64,000 nucleotides of DNA from Pirellulaceae bacterium (GCA_020852965.1 JADYZV010000185.1:62001-126000); one strand, 5' to 3'. Positions 45,071 to 53,692 are shown, counted from the stretch's first letter. Notes: generated by a model not told the origin, from the sequence alone. Program-made: numbers and translations.

Positions 45071-45826
45071 ATGCTGATCCGACCGTCTAGTTTCTTTCTT
45101 GTACTTGCCTATTTAACGATGACCGGCTCCAGTTGGGCCCAGGATTACTCGCCTAACCCCAAGGTGCCTGATTCCATTGACAACATACGCGCTGCCGTCG
45201 ATGACACGGGGCCGGGCTGGCGCTCGCTGGGCGAAAAGGACTTTACCCACGTCAACAGCGCACCGGACACCTGGACTTGGAAAGAGGGAGTGCTGCATTG
45301 CACGGGGCAGCCGGTGAGCGTGCTGAGAACTACGGAACAAGTCGCCAATTTTGAAATGGTCGTCGAATGGATGCACGAAAAATCAGCCGGCAACTCAGGA
45401 GTCTTCGTGTGGTGTACTCCCAAATCGATCGAGCAGCTCACTCAAGCTGGTAAGCCTGGATTGCCCAAAGGGATTGAAGTACAGATACTCGATCATGGCT
45501 ATACGCAGTTGATCGAGAAGCAGGGAAAGTCGACAGCCTGGTTCGGCACCAATGGCGACGTATTTGCGGTAGGAATCAAGATGACTCCCTTTCCGCCACT
45601 TTCCCCTGATGGCTCGCGCAGTTTTCCGCGACAGCATCGAGCCAAGGGACATGGACACTGGAATCAGTACTATATTCGCGCCATCAACGGCGAAGTGCGA
45701 CTGTGGGTCAACGGCGAAGAAGTCTCCGGTGGGACCGCAATCGAGCCTGCGCATGGGTATCTGAGTTTGGAGAGTGAAGGGTCTCCGATTCAGTTTCGCA
45801 AGCTCCGCATTCGCGAATTGCCGTAA
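45071..45826 (+). CDS. DUF1080 (3-keto-disaccharide hydrolase-like) secreted protein
   Basis: 251 residues. The signal peptide is MLIRPSSFFLVLAYLTMTGS followed by SWAQ. The rest is one LamG/concanavalin-like beta-sandwich of the DUF1080 family: WRSLGEKDFTHVNSAPDTW, WKEGVLHCTGQPVSVLRT, FEMVVEWMHEKSAGNSGVFV, GIEVQILDHG and the C-terminal GYLSLESEGSPIQFRKLRI. DUF1080 proteins are very abundant in planctomycetes; some members hydrolyse 3-keto-glycosides, others probably bind glycans. It is monocistronic by position. Confidence 0.9.
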   Translation: MLIRPSSFFLVLAYLTMTGSSWAQDYSPNPKVPDSIDNIRAAVDDTGPGWRSLGEKDFTHVNSAPDTWTWKEGVLHCTGQPVSVLRTTEQVANFEMVVEWMHEKSAGNSGVFVWCTPKSIEQLTQAGKPGLPKGIEVQILDHGYTQLIEKQGKSTAWFGTNGDVFAVGIKMTPFPPLSPDGSRSFPRQHRAKGHGHWNQYYIRAINGEVRLWVNGEEVSGGTAIEPAHGYLSLESEGSPIQFRKLRIRELP

Positions 45827-46060
45827 GGTTGTATTGATGGGTCGGGTATGAGGCAAATTGTTTAACGACTAGACGGAGTAGTCGGTGGATCATGAGTGTT
45901 GTCCACTACGGAGTGTGCAAGGGTGCGCCCGTAATTTGATCAGCGCGAGAGCAACGGCTGCGTAGGCGCAGTCAGGAGCGGAGTCGATCCCACCTGCCCA
46001 GGGCGCGGGTTCGAAAGAGAATGTGGACAGAGCGAGGTTGACATACGCATATGGAGGTAG

Positions 46061-46194
46061 CAGGTGGCTGCCGCAGGTGCCGCCGCCTGCGCAGGCCGCG
46101 ACAGAGGGTTGGCAAGTGCTGTCGCGCGTCGGAGTTCACGTGTTGATTGGCTCGCCTCGCGGTTCGCGTCCTGCTGCGGCTCGGCGTCAAACGA
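46061..46194 (+). repeat. GC-rich dispersed repeat, copy C
   Basis: Matches copies A and B (CAGGTGGCTGCCGCAGGTGC start; TGCTGCGGCTCGGCGTC end). It lies 16 bp from MITE-like copy 2. Confidence 0.78.
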
Positions 46195-46210
46195 TTTCGA
46201 AGCAACCATC

Positions 46211-46450
46211 GTTTAACCCGGATTATTCATAACCCGCAGCGTCAGCAAGGACGTTTGAGTCAGAGTCGAAAATTATAAGCATGAATTACCTTGGTTTTTC
46301 CCAACCCACTTGCAGTTGCGTCAAACGTCCTTGCTGACGCTGCGGGTTACGATTGCATAGCAGACTGTTTTTTGCTCGTATGACGTAATCCTATTCGCTA
46401 TCATCGTTTACTTCGTTTTCTCGCAGACTCATGAATAATCCGGGTTTAAC
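46211..46450. mobile_element. MITE-like palindromic element, copy 2
   Basis: Terminal inverted repeats GTTTAACCCGGATTATTCAT (46211-46230) and, reversed, 46431-46450 match at 19 of 20. Inner palindrome arms 46231-46258 and 46321-46348 are perfect over 28 bp around a 62-nt spacer. The tail (46349-46430) resembles the reverse complement of the copy 1 tail (shared GAAAACGAAGTAA and GATG), whereas the spacer aligns with copy 1 in the direct orientation. Confidence 0.87.
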
Positions 46451-46579
46451 GCCTATCGGAATGGCTACTCGCAATGCAGTCTCAACCGGCTGCCGCACAA
46501 GCTATACTAGGTGGCGAAATGTACGACCAAATTTGAACTAAACAAAACAGACGAAACGTAAACCTACGGACAGTGCCTT

Positions 46580-47893
46580 ATGCAAAATTGTGCCAAGCGA
46601 CGAAACAATGCCAATTATTTTACGCGAATTCAACTATTGTTCGCGTTACTGATGCTGTTCGTCTTACCTCGCCCCGCTTGGGCTCAAACCGCCGAACAGA
46701 TTCCTTGGGACATGGGGCGATTGAGCCAAGCGCCTGACGTCGAGTGGATCGACCAAACCAGCCCGGTGCACTCGCTGTTCTATGTGGGCGAACCGTTTGA
46801 GGGAAAGCCAACGCAAGTTTTTGCTTACTATGCCAGCCCGAGTACGCTCGCGGATGACTCGGAGCAGACCGATGAGGAATCTCAAGAAAAATACCCGGCG
46901 GTCGTATTGATCCACGGTGGCGGTGGAACGGCATTTCGTGAATGGGCTGAACTGTGGGCTGAGCGAGGCTATGCGGCCATCGCGATGGATCTGGCTGGAT
47001 CTCGTCCTATAGAAGGGACCAATCCGCATGAAGTGAAGAACAGAAGCCGCATCGATGGCGGTGGTCCGGGGCAGGGGGATGACGAGAAATTTGGCAGCAT
47101 CGACAAGCCGCCCGGTGAACAATGGCCCTATCACGCTGTTGCCAACGCAATACTTGCCCACTCGCTGGTCGGAAGCTTTGATGAAGTGGACGCGGGGCGC
47201 ACTGCGGTGACAGGCATCAGTTGGGGGGGCTACCTGACGTGCATCGTCGCCGGAGTTGACTCCCGTTTTAAAGCGGCGGTTCCCGTGTATGGCTGCGGCT
47301 TTTTGAATGAAAACAGTATTTGGCTGCCACGATTCGCGAGCATGACCGCCGAGCAGCGTCAGCGCTGGGTCGAGCTGTGGGATCCGTCGCAATACTTGCC
47401 TCGCGTGACGATGCCGATCCTGTTTGTCAATGGAACCAATGACTTCGCCTATCCGCTGGACAGCTACATGAAGTCGTTCGATGCGGTTCCCAATCAAGTG
47501 CCTGTCAATAAACAACTGTGTATCACGGTCAACATGCCACATGGTCATCCGCAGGGTTGGGCGCCCCAGGAGATTGGGCTGTTCGTCGATCAGTACTTGA
47601 AGAATGGACGCCCGTTGCCACAAGTCGGCACACCGCAAGTGATTGACGGACAAGTCAGCGTGCCAGTGTTGGGTTCGACCGCAGTTGTTTCGGCGGAGTT
47701 GCACGCTACGCAGCAGACCGGCGAGATCAATCATCGCCAGTGGACGAGCACAACGGCATCAGTCGGCGGGGATCAGGGTGCAGACCAAGTCATTGCGAAG
47801 GCGTTACCGACTGGCACGACCGCTTGGTTTGTAACCGTCCAAGACGACCGCGGTGCCGTGGTCAGTACGCGGGTCGAGTTTGCTTTAAAGTAG
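46580..47893 (+). CDS. Secreted alpha/beta hydrolase (dienelactone hydrolase/acyl esterase-like)
   Basis: 437 residues. The signal peptide is RIQLLFALLMLFVLPRPAWA. Alpha/beta-hydrolase landmarks: VVLIHGGGGTAFREWAELWA (oxyanion region), nucleophile elbow AVTGISWGGYLTCIV with Ser, FVNGTNDFAYPLDSYM with the acid Asp, and the catalytic His candidate in MPHGHPQGW. A C-terminal beta-sandwich-like segment of about 80 residues (VSVPVLGSTAVVSAELHATQ) may be an accessory domain. It resembles planctomycete PhoPQ-regulated/acetyl xylan esterase-like proteins; the ester substrate is unknown. It is isolated from the neighbours by repeat regions on both sides. Confidence 0.82.
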   Translation: MQNCAKRRNNANYFTRIQLLFALLMLFVLPRPAWAQTAEQIPWDMGRLSQAPDVEWIDQTSPVHSLFYVGEPFEGKPTQVFAYYASPSTLADDSEQTDEESQEKYPAVVLIHGGGGTAFREWAELWAERGYAAIAMDLAGSRPIEGTNPHEVKNRSRIDGGGPGQGDDEKFGSIDKPPGEQWPYHAVANAILAHSLVGSFDEVDAGRTAVTGISWGGYLTCIVAGVDSRFKAAVPVYGCGFLNENSIWLPRFASMTAEQRQRWVELWDPSQYLPRVTMPILFVNGTNDFAYPLDSYMKSFDAVPNQVPVNKQLCITVNMPHGHPQGWAPQEIGLFVDQYLKNGRPLPQVGTPQVIDGQVSVPVLGSTAVVSAELHATQQTGEINHRQWTSTTASVGGDQGADQVIAKALPTGTTAWFVTVQDDRGAVVSTRVEFALK

Positions 47894-47982
47894 CACGGCG
47901 GTCCCCGCAGTGAGTATGCAATCGTATACACGAGCACGAGTGGGATGGTTGGCGAGGCTTGCAAGAACAGCGTTGCAGTTCA

Positions 47983-48084
47983 TCGGTGGAGATCACCGAG
48001 CTACGATAAAACAAATATAATTCGGTGGGGACCACCGAGCTACGATAAAACAAATAGAATTCGGTGGGGGCCACCGAGCTACTT
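47983..48084. repeat. Three tandem 39-bp TCGGTGG/CCACCGA hairpin units
   Basis: Units begin at 47983, 48022 and 48061: TCGGTGG, a 3-5 nt loop (GGACC-like), CACCGAGCTAC, then GATAAAACAAATA. On the minus strand they read GTAGCTCGGTGGTCCCCACC, matching 59726-59793. They lie between convergent genes and might serve as a terminator for both. Confidence 0.8.
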
Positions 48085-48915
48085 TGTGGGCTGACAGCGC
48101 GGACAGAAAAAAGTGGAGCGTTGGGCTTGGACCATGCGCTCGATAACTCCTTTTTGGCAGGTAGAGCAGGGGAGGCCAGCGCGGTCATAGACCAAGTGGC
48201 AATTCTGATAGCTGCCTGGATCGTTGAGCGTGTTGCGGTAGGTCCCATCTTTCAATGTGGAACCTTCGTGCGCGATGGCATCGAGCAGAATGGCTTGCAT
48301 GGCTGCATGCAGCGTGGCGACTTTCGAGCGACTGAGCCGCGCGGCGGGGAGTTGCGGATGGATGCGGGCCACATGGAGCATTTCCGAAGCATAAAGATTG
48401 CCCACGCCGGCGACCAACTTCTGGCCTAACAAGGCGACTTTTACTGCTCGCTGAGTAGCAGCAAGCCGCTGTGAGAATTCTGGTAGGCTAATGGCCAGTG
48501 CATCGGGGCCCAAACGTCCATCGATGATGCGCGCCGCGATGTCCTGTTGTTTTAGCAATTCGACCGTGCCCAGACCGCGTCGATCCCAGAATTGCAAGCG
48601 CAGTGCGGGAGAACCTGTGAAGTCGATTTGTAAGCGAACATGCTCGGGGTCTGGCGGAAGCTCTATGGCTACCAGCCCAGTCATCTTGGGTTGCAAGACC
48701 AAGGCCCACTCGCAGGTATGCAGCAATACGCGTTTGCCCAATCTCGAGATTTGCGTCACCTCTTCGCCTTGTAGTCTACGAGCGATGACGGACACACCAG
48801 GTTTCATGGCGATAGGGCGATAGCGACAGGCGGGTTTGCTGACCGACTCAATCGTGCGTCCGACGATTTGAGCAATGCCGCGGCACATGGTTTCGACTTC
48901 AGGTAATTCAGGCAT
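48079..48915 (-). CDS. mutM: Formamidopyrimidine-DNA glycosylase (Fpg/MutM)
   Basis: 278 residues from ATG 48915. This base-excision repair enzyme removes 8-oxoguanine and nicks the strand. MPELPEVE gives the catalytic Pro2 and Glu3; K61 in RLGKRVLL is the beta-hairpin lysine; LQPKMTGLV, WDRRGLGTVEL, GPDAL and GVGNLYASEMLHVARIHP are typical. The C-terminal zinc finger is intact (CSTC ... CPRC, with QRSTFFCPRCQ carrying the phosphate-binding Arg). The start overlaps the end of the permease gene in ATGCCTGA, so translation is probably coupled. A longer frame upstream exists only because of that overlap and is not used. Confidence 0.96.
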   Translation of the reverse strand: MPELPEVETMCRGIAQIVGRTIESVSKPACRYRPIAMKPGVSVIARRLQGEEVTQISRLGKRVLLHTCEWALVLQPKMTGLVAIELPPDPEHVRLQIDFTGSPALRLQFWDRRGLGTVELLKQQDIAARIIDGRLGPDALAISLPEFSQRLAATQRAVKVALLGQKLVAGVGNLYASEMLHVARIHPQLPAARLSRSKVATLHAAMQAILLDAIAHEGSTLKDGTYRNTLNDPGSYQNCHLVYDRAGLPCSTCQKGVIERMVQAQRSTFFCPRCQPTK

Positions 48916-50479
48916 CGGGCGCGTCGCTCTCGGGCGTGGTCGATGCTTGGGATGCTGCCGCGTCGTGCTTCGTGATTGAATGGCTAGCGGCGTGGTTGGT
49001 CGTAGCGGGGTGGCGAGTGGTGCTCGGAGAGTGCGCATCGCCGGGCGCTGAAGTTGCAGCCGCAAGTGGGCTGGTTGCATTTTCTGATGAGTTGGTACCG
49101 AGAACGTAGTCGTGTTGCTCGAAGTGTAGGAGCTCGCGCTGCAGGATACTGAGCAGCGTCTGTAGCATGGCTACCACCATCGGTCCGACGACAATGCCGA
49201 TCGGTCCCAGGGCTTGTACGCCTCCCAACACGCTAAGCAGCGCAAGCAGTGGATGCAATTGTGATTGCCCATGCAGCACAACCGCTTTCACCACGTTGTC
49301 GATGGTGCCAACCACCAGCACGCCCCACGCGGCCAACAAGCCAGCCGCCCAAACGTGATCGTTGAGAGCTAGATAGATCGCAACTGGAACCCAGATAATG
49401 GCTGGCCCCACGAATGGAACCATAGCAAAGGCAGTGGTGAGCATAATCAGCAGCGACAAATACTCCATGCCGGCGAAGTAGAAGCCGACACCGGCGGTTA
49501 GACCTTGTGCGACTGCAGAAAGGACTGTGGCTAGCACCACGGCGCGACTAATTCGATCAAACTCGAGCAGTAGCTCTTGTTCGTAGGAGTCGTCGAGCGG
49601 ACTGAGGTGCATGATGTTCTTAATCATGGCTGGTCCGTCGACTAGAAAGAAAAATGTAGTGACGACTAGAATGACGCTCCCGAAGATCAGCTTGGCGATA
49701 AACGTACCCGTGGCACCAGTCAGCGAAAGCAGGCGTGGGCGGACGAATGCAACAGCGTCTTTGACCCAAGAATTGATCTTCTCTTTGGTGGGATTGACCG
49801 TATCGCGTGCGAAGGCGGTCAGTGAGCCCCCCAGTAACGCGGTTCTCAGTGAGCTGTATTTCGACTTGAGATCGACGGCCAATTTGGCCGCACCAAACTC
49901 TTCATCGCTTGGCTCGCCAACTTGTTGGGACAGTTCGATCAATTCGTCGAGCTGCGAATCGTAAATCGTATCGGACTGCTCCTGTACGGATAGTTTCAGA
50001 TTGACTAGTGTCTGTGTGGTGCGTTTGCCGATCCGGCGCAGGTTGGCGTTCTCTTCGCTTACGACTGAATCGGAGGTGTTGGCAATGATTTCGTCGAGTT
50101 CTTCACTGACCAAGCGCAGTTCGTCATGATAGCTGGGCATCTCGAGGCCCAGTGAGGCGCGGAGTTGGCTGATACGCAGGGCCACCGTCTGGGCATCGAA
50201 CTGCTCGATCAGCCTCAATCCCTGCACGGCAGAGGCGGTCCCCACAGCAGCCATTGGCAGCAACATCGTGAGCATGATCAGCAGAGTGGTGAGTCCCGCC
50301 GCCACACGTGGTCGCTGGCCCGTTTTCTCCAAGACCCAGCGGTGCAGTGGGCGAAATACAACTACCAACACGGCAGCCAGAAAGACCGGGATGAAGAAAC
50401 CAAACAGGACTTTGTAGAACAGCAGTCCAATGATAACGATGATCGCGATGAGGACGGCGAAGGAGACGAGGCGAGACAT
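48908..50479 (-). CDS. AI-2E family transporter (PerM/TqsA-like permease)
   Basis: 523 residues from ATG 50479; an in-frame GTG at 50491 adds 4 residues. Family layout: two N-terminal helices (AVLIAIIVIIGLLFYKVLFG, FFIPVFLAAVLVVVFRPLHR), a third (LTTLLIMLTMLLPMAAVGTA), a long periplasmic-type coiled region (about 90-225, longer than usual), then five to six helices: FIAKLIFGSVILVVTTFFFL, AVVLATVLSAVAQGLTAGVG, LLIMLTTAFAMVPFVGPAII, WGVLVVGTIDNVVKAVV and the LHPLLALLSVLGGVQALG/IGIVVGPMVVAML signature. A Ser/Thr/Ala-rich tail of about 60 residues ends the protein. Transported substrates vary in the family; none is indicated. Confidence 0.9.
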   Translation of the reverse strand: MSRLVSFAVLIAIIVIIGLLFYKVLFGFFIPVFLAAVLVVVFRPLHRWVLEKTGQRPRVAAGLTTLLIMLTMLLPMAAVGTASAVQGLRLIEQFDAQTVALRISQLRASLGLEMPSYHDELRLVSEELDEIIANTSDSVVSEENANLRRIGKRTTQTLVNLKLSVQEQSDTIYDSQLDELIELSQQVGEPSDEEFGAAKLAVDLKSKYSSLRTALLGGSLTAFARDTVNPTKEKINSWVKDAVAFVRPRLLSLTGATGTFIAKLIFGSVILVVTTFFFLVDGPAMIKNIMHLSPLDDSYEQELLLEFDRISRAVVLATVLSAVAQGLTAGVGFYFAGMEYLSLLIMLTTAFAMVPFVGPAIIWVPVAIYLALNDHVWAAGLLAAWGVLVVGTIDNVVKAVVLHGQSQLHPLLALLSVLGGVQALGPIGIVVGPMVVAMLQTLLSILQRELLHFEQHDYVLGTNSSENATSPLAAATSAPGDAHSPSTTRHPATTNHAASHSITKHDAAASQASTTPESDAPDA

Positions 50480-50636
50480 AGAGAGCTGCACGTAGAGTTG
50501 AGGGTAAACGACGAACTGAATTAGCCGAAATTGGGAGGCACCATTGTAGGATAAAATGGGCGTAGCGAGTAAGGGAACGTTCGCCCCCCCTCCGAACCCA
50601 GCAGGCTGGGGAGTAAACTAGCCATGACTCAGAAAT

Positions 50637-50717
50637 CTGTAGCTACCGTCACCAGACGGTGGAATTGGAGCCGACAATCGCTTGGCAACGGTAGTTACAG
50701 ACCAGCGGTAGCTACAG
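50637..50717. repeat. GTAGCTACCG inverted repeat upstream of ftsY
   Basis: CTGTAGCTACCG (50637-50648) and CGGTAGCTACAG (50706-50717) are perfect 12-bp arms. The left arm continues into TCACCAGACGGTGG, with a small CCGTC/GACGG hairpin. A related copy is at about 29643. It ends 41 bp before ftsY, so it lies within the promoter or 5' leader. Confidence 0.7.
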
Positions 50718-50758
50718 GCATTATCCATACGTACTCGAAAACACACTGAACTGAACCC

Positions 50759-51787
50759 ATGGCATTTTGGAATAAGAAGAAGTCTGACAGCGATTCATCC
50801 GACGCAGCAGCTCCCACGGAGTCCCAAGGGGGCGCCGAGCAAGCGGGCGCGAAGGCATCTGGTGGAGGACTGTTGGGAAAATTCAAGTCTGGTTTGGCCA
50901 AGACGAGTCGCGCACTAAATACCGACATTCGCGACTTATGGAAAAGCCAAGGAGAGTTGGTCGATGAAGATTTCCTGAAGAAGCTGTTTGCCATATTGGT
51001 CAAGAGCGACATGGGTGGCGACATGGCGCGGCAGATTCGCGATCGCATCGGCGTCGACTTTCGCGCGAGAAAGGTCGAGCTCGACGAGGTGCTGGAGATC
51101 ATCGCCCAAGAGATCCAGGAATCGTTACAACAGGGTGGGACAGCAATCCGCTTTGCTGCAGCCGGGCCGACAGTAATTTTGGTCGTGGGCGTCAACGGTT
51201 CGGGCAAGACCACGTCGATCGCCAAATTGGCATATCGCTATACGAAGCAAGGCAAACGAGTTTTGTTGGGAGCCGGCGATACCTTTCGCGCCGCTGCCGT
51301 CGAACAGTTGACGATTTGGTCGCAGCGAATCGGCTGCGATATTGTGACCGCCAAGCAGGGTACCGACCCAGCCTCGGTCGCTTTTCAAGCCACGAAGCGA
51401 GCATGCGATGAGAACTATGACATATGCATTTTGGATACCGCCGGGCGACTGCAGACGCAAAGCAATCTGATGCAGGAACTCGACAAGATTCGACGCGTGA
51501 TCGCCAAGCACATTCCCGAAGCACCGCACGAAGTGTTGTTGGTACTCGATGCCACTGCTGGGCAGAATGCAATCAGTCAAGCGCGAGGCTTCTCGGACGC
51601 AGCGGGCTGCTCGGGAATTGTCCTAGCCAAAATTGATGGGTCAGCCAAAGGGGGTGTCATTGTTCCCATTCGCCAGCAATTCGATTTGCCAGTCAAGTTG
51701 GTAGGGTTAGGTGAGCAATTGGAGGATATGGCTGAATTCGATGCGGAGTTGTTTGCGAAGGCGCTGTTTGACGACTATCGCCGTTAG
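50759..51787 (+). CDS. ftsY: Signal recognition particle receptor FtsY
   Basis: 342 residues. This SRP receptor GTPase docks ribosome-SRP complexes at the membrane. A short acidic/serine N-terminal region (about 2-45) replaces the long A domain of E. coli. The N domain follows (TDIRDLWKSQGELVDEDFLK), then the G domain: P-loop GVNGSGKTT at 144-152, DTFRAAAVEQL, TDPASVAFQ, DTAGRLQTQSNLMQEL, VLDATAGQNAI, LAKIDGSAKGG and GLGEQLEDMAEFD. All GTPase motifs are intact. Start ATG 50759 gives the standard length for a short FtsY. Confidence 0.97.
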   Translation: MAFWNKKKSDSDSSDAAAPTESQGGAEQAGAKASGGGLLGKFKSGLAKTSRALNTDIRDLWKSQGELVDEDFLKKLFAILVKSDMGGDMARQIRDRIGVDFRARKVELDEVLEIIAQEIQESLQQGGTAIRFAAAGPTVILVVGVNGSGKTTSIAKLAYRYTKQGKRVLLGAGDTFRAAAVEQLTIWSQRIGCDIVTAKQGTDPASVAFQATKRACDENYDICILDTAGRLQTQSNLMQELDKIRRVIAKHIPEAPHEVLLVLDATAGQNAISQARGFSDAAGCSGIVLAKIDGSAKGGVIVPIRQQFDLPVKLVGLGEQLEDMAEFDAELFAKALFDDYRR

Positions 51788-52238
51788 GGTGTTGTCAAAG
51801 TGCTAAACGAATCGTGGTGGGGTTAAGGCTGAGCATCGCTCTGGTGCTCTACCCACATTTCAATTGAGGGCAGTGGACGAAGCCTGCGGTCCGATTGAAT
51901 CGTTAACCATTTGGGACTCGTAACCTCGTCCACGACAACCAACCCCAGAATCGAATAGGGTTGAAGTACCAGCACCTTTGTCACAGTCGTCATGGCTTAT
52001 CTATTCCACAGCTTCTGCTTAGCCTGGACAAAGCATTGTAAAAGAAAACACACGAATTTGTCTGGCATTTGTATTCGATAACTAGCATTGGAAACGCATG
52101 CATGGATGGGGTCGTTTCTTGGCGCATAGGATTATCGAATCTTCCAAATTCGGTGTGGCGGTCTTAGCTCCGAGTCCCATCGCGCGACCCAACCTGGGTC
52201 GTTGACAAGGGTTTCGAAGTTTTTCAAGGATGAATAAA
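51788..52238. promoter_or_regulatory. 450-bp leader region of the porin gene
   Basis: A decayed GTGGACGAGG / CCTCGTCCAC repeat pair is at 51873-51933 (right part GGGACTCGTAACCTCGTCCAC). Just before the gene a perfect GACCCA-acc-TGGGTC hairpin lies at about 52188-52202, and AAGG at 52226-52229 is 9 nt from ATG 52239. The small hairpin could modulate translation or mRNA stability of the abundant porin. No promoter was confirmed. Confidence 0.4.
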
Positions 52239-53615
52239 ATGAAGATCACTAAGTGGGCGCTCTCTGCAGCGATCGCTGCGACGTGCATCGGTGCGTCGGC
52301 TTTCGCAGAGGGGCCAATTCAAAATGTTAGCACAGACTATAGCTACTATGCTCAGTCGCCGGCACCGGTAACCTCTGGAGTTGCCAATCGCGAACAGTAT
52401 TCTGCGGTAATACCTGCAGCATGCGCTTGTGGCGACTCGCCAGTGAGCAATTGTGACGATGCCTTTGGGAGCGTCGGCTGCGATGGCAGCGTGCTTGCCT
52501 GTGACGGCAATGGTTGTGATGGGGCATGTGGAGCTGGTGCAGCACCTTGGACGCTTTTCTCAAAGCCGGTCGCTGGTTTCACGGTCGGGGGCTGGACCAA
52601 CGTGGGCTACCATACCGCCAATAACGCCGGCTTGGGGCTGCTGAATAATGGCGTTCCAGCCAACTTCAATAACTATGCGGACCATGTGCAACTACAACAA
52701 CAATGGTTGTACGCTGAAAAAGTTGCCGACGGCAGCAACGGCTTGGGGTTCGGCGGTCGCATCGATTACTTGTACGGTACGGATGGGCCCGACACTCAGG
52801 CCTTCGGTATCCCCAACAATCACTGGGATAACAGTTGGGACCATGGAGGCGCCTATGGTCACGCCATACCACAACTCTATGCTGAAGCAGCTTATGGCAA
52901 GTTATCCGTGAAGGCGGGACATTTCTTCACGATTATTGGCCACGAAACCGTGGCCGCGACGGGCAACTTCTTCTACAGCCGCCAGTTCACGATGTACAAC
53001 GCGGAACCGTTTACGCATACTGGTGCACTGACGCAGTACAAACTGAATGACGACACCACCATGTGGAATGGATATGTCACAGGTTTTGATAGTGGTTTCG
53101 AGGACAATGGTGATGCCTACATCGGCGGCTTCTCGCGCAAGCTGAGCGATCGCTCGAACTTGATCTATACCAATGCATGGGGACGCTTTAATGACAAGCT
53201 GATGATCAATGGCAATCATGTTGCCGAGCGCGGTCAACTCCACAGCATGGTCTTCAGCTACGCAGTAACGGACAAGTTGAATTACATCAACCAAAACGAC
53301 TATATGTACACGGAGGATGCAGCGGGCACCAGTGTTCGCAATACGTTTAGCTCGATCCACTATCTGTTGTACAACGTCAACGACTGCGTTGCATTGGGAA
53401 GTCGATCGGAATGGTTCAACTTCTCTAGTGGACTTCAGAACATTCACAATTCGGACATCTTGAACCAAACATTTGGTGTCAACTACCGCCACAACGCCAA
53501 CCTGGTCTTCCGGCCCGAAGTGCGTTGGGTGTGGGACAAGGACACCGTGGGTGTGAATGAGAACGGCAAGTCGAGCCAGGCCTTCTTCGGTACCGACATG
53601 GTCATGACCTTCTAA
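52239..53615 (+). CDS. BBP2-type beta-barrel porin with Cys-rich N-terminal region
   Basis: 458 residues. The AAGG at 52226-52229 fits ATG 52239 (9 nt) better than ATG 52230 (no gap). A signal peptide (WALSAAIAATCIGASAFA) is followed by about 70 residues with a dozen Cys in GD/GN-rich context (ACACGDSPVSNCDDAFG, GCDGSVLACDGNGCDGAC). The barrel then begins at about 110 (AGFTVGGWTNVGYHTANNAG) and alternates aromatic-rich strands (YAEAAYGKLSVKAGHFFTII, NFFYSRQFTMYNAEPFTHTG, NLIYTNAWGRFN). It ends in TDMVMTF with C-terminal Phe, the Bam-recognised signature. It is likely an outer-membrane channel; the Cys-rich part may cross-link or contact the cell wall. A terminator follows. Confidence 0.87.
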   Translation: MKITKWALSAAIAATCIGASAFAEGPIQNVSTDYSYYAQSPAPVTSGVANREQYSAVIPAACACGDSPVSNCDDAFGSVGCDGSVLACDGNGCDGACGAGAAPWTLFSKPVAGFTVGGWTNVGYHTANNAGLGLLNNGVPANFNNYADHVQLQQQWLYAEKVADGSNGLGFGGRIDYLYGTDGPDTQAFGIPNNHWDNSWDHGGAYGHAIPQLYAEAAYGKLSVKAGHFFTIIGHETVAATGNFFYSRQFTMYNAEPFTHTGALTQYKLNDDTTMWNGYVTGFDSGFEDNGDAYIGGFSRKLSDRSNLIYTNAWGRFNDKLMINGNHVAERGQLHSMVFSYAVTDKLNYINQNDYMYTEDAAGTSVRNTFSSIHYLLYNVNDCVALGSRSEWFNFSSGLQNIHNSDILNQTFGVNYRHNANLVFRPEVRWVWDKDTVGVNENGKSSQAFFGTDMVMTF

Positions 53616-53657
53616 GAGCTAGACCAGTTGTTCAAACAAGATCGCCACACCACCATC

Positions 53658-53692
53658 ACGGCCAGCAAGCTCTCGTTTGCTGGCCGTTTTTT
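53658..53692 (+). terminator. Intrinsic terminator after the porin gene
   Basis: ACGGCCAGCAA (53658-53668) pairs perfectly with TTGCTGGCCGT (53677-53687) across an 8-nt loop and runs into TTTTTT. It lies about 40 bp past the porin stop. Confidence 0.93.

Larger units (their letters stand above)
45827..46579. other. Repeat-rich intergenic region without genes
   Basis: About 750 bp. It holds a partial GTCCACTAC-type repeat (about 45869-45913), GC-rich dispersed repeat copy C (46061-46194) and MITE-like copy 2 (46211-46450). Only about 130 bp before the alpha/beta-hydrolase gene remain unassigned and should contain its promoter. Confidence 0.6.

Noticed and set aside
45996..46020. tRNA-like T-arm (GCGGGTTCGAAA)
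   Set aside because: The five bases either side of the loop do not pair as a T-stem, and no acceptor, D or anticodon arm can be placed.
46580..47893. Prolyl oligopeptidase assignment
   Set aside because: No beta-propeller is present; only an alpha/beta-hydrolase domain with a short C-terminal segment is seen.
48916..49080. N-terminal extension of MutM
   Set aside because: The catalytic Pro must directly follow the initiator Met, so only ATG 48915 can be correct.
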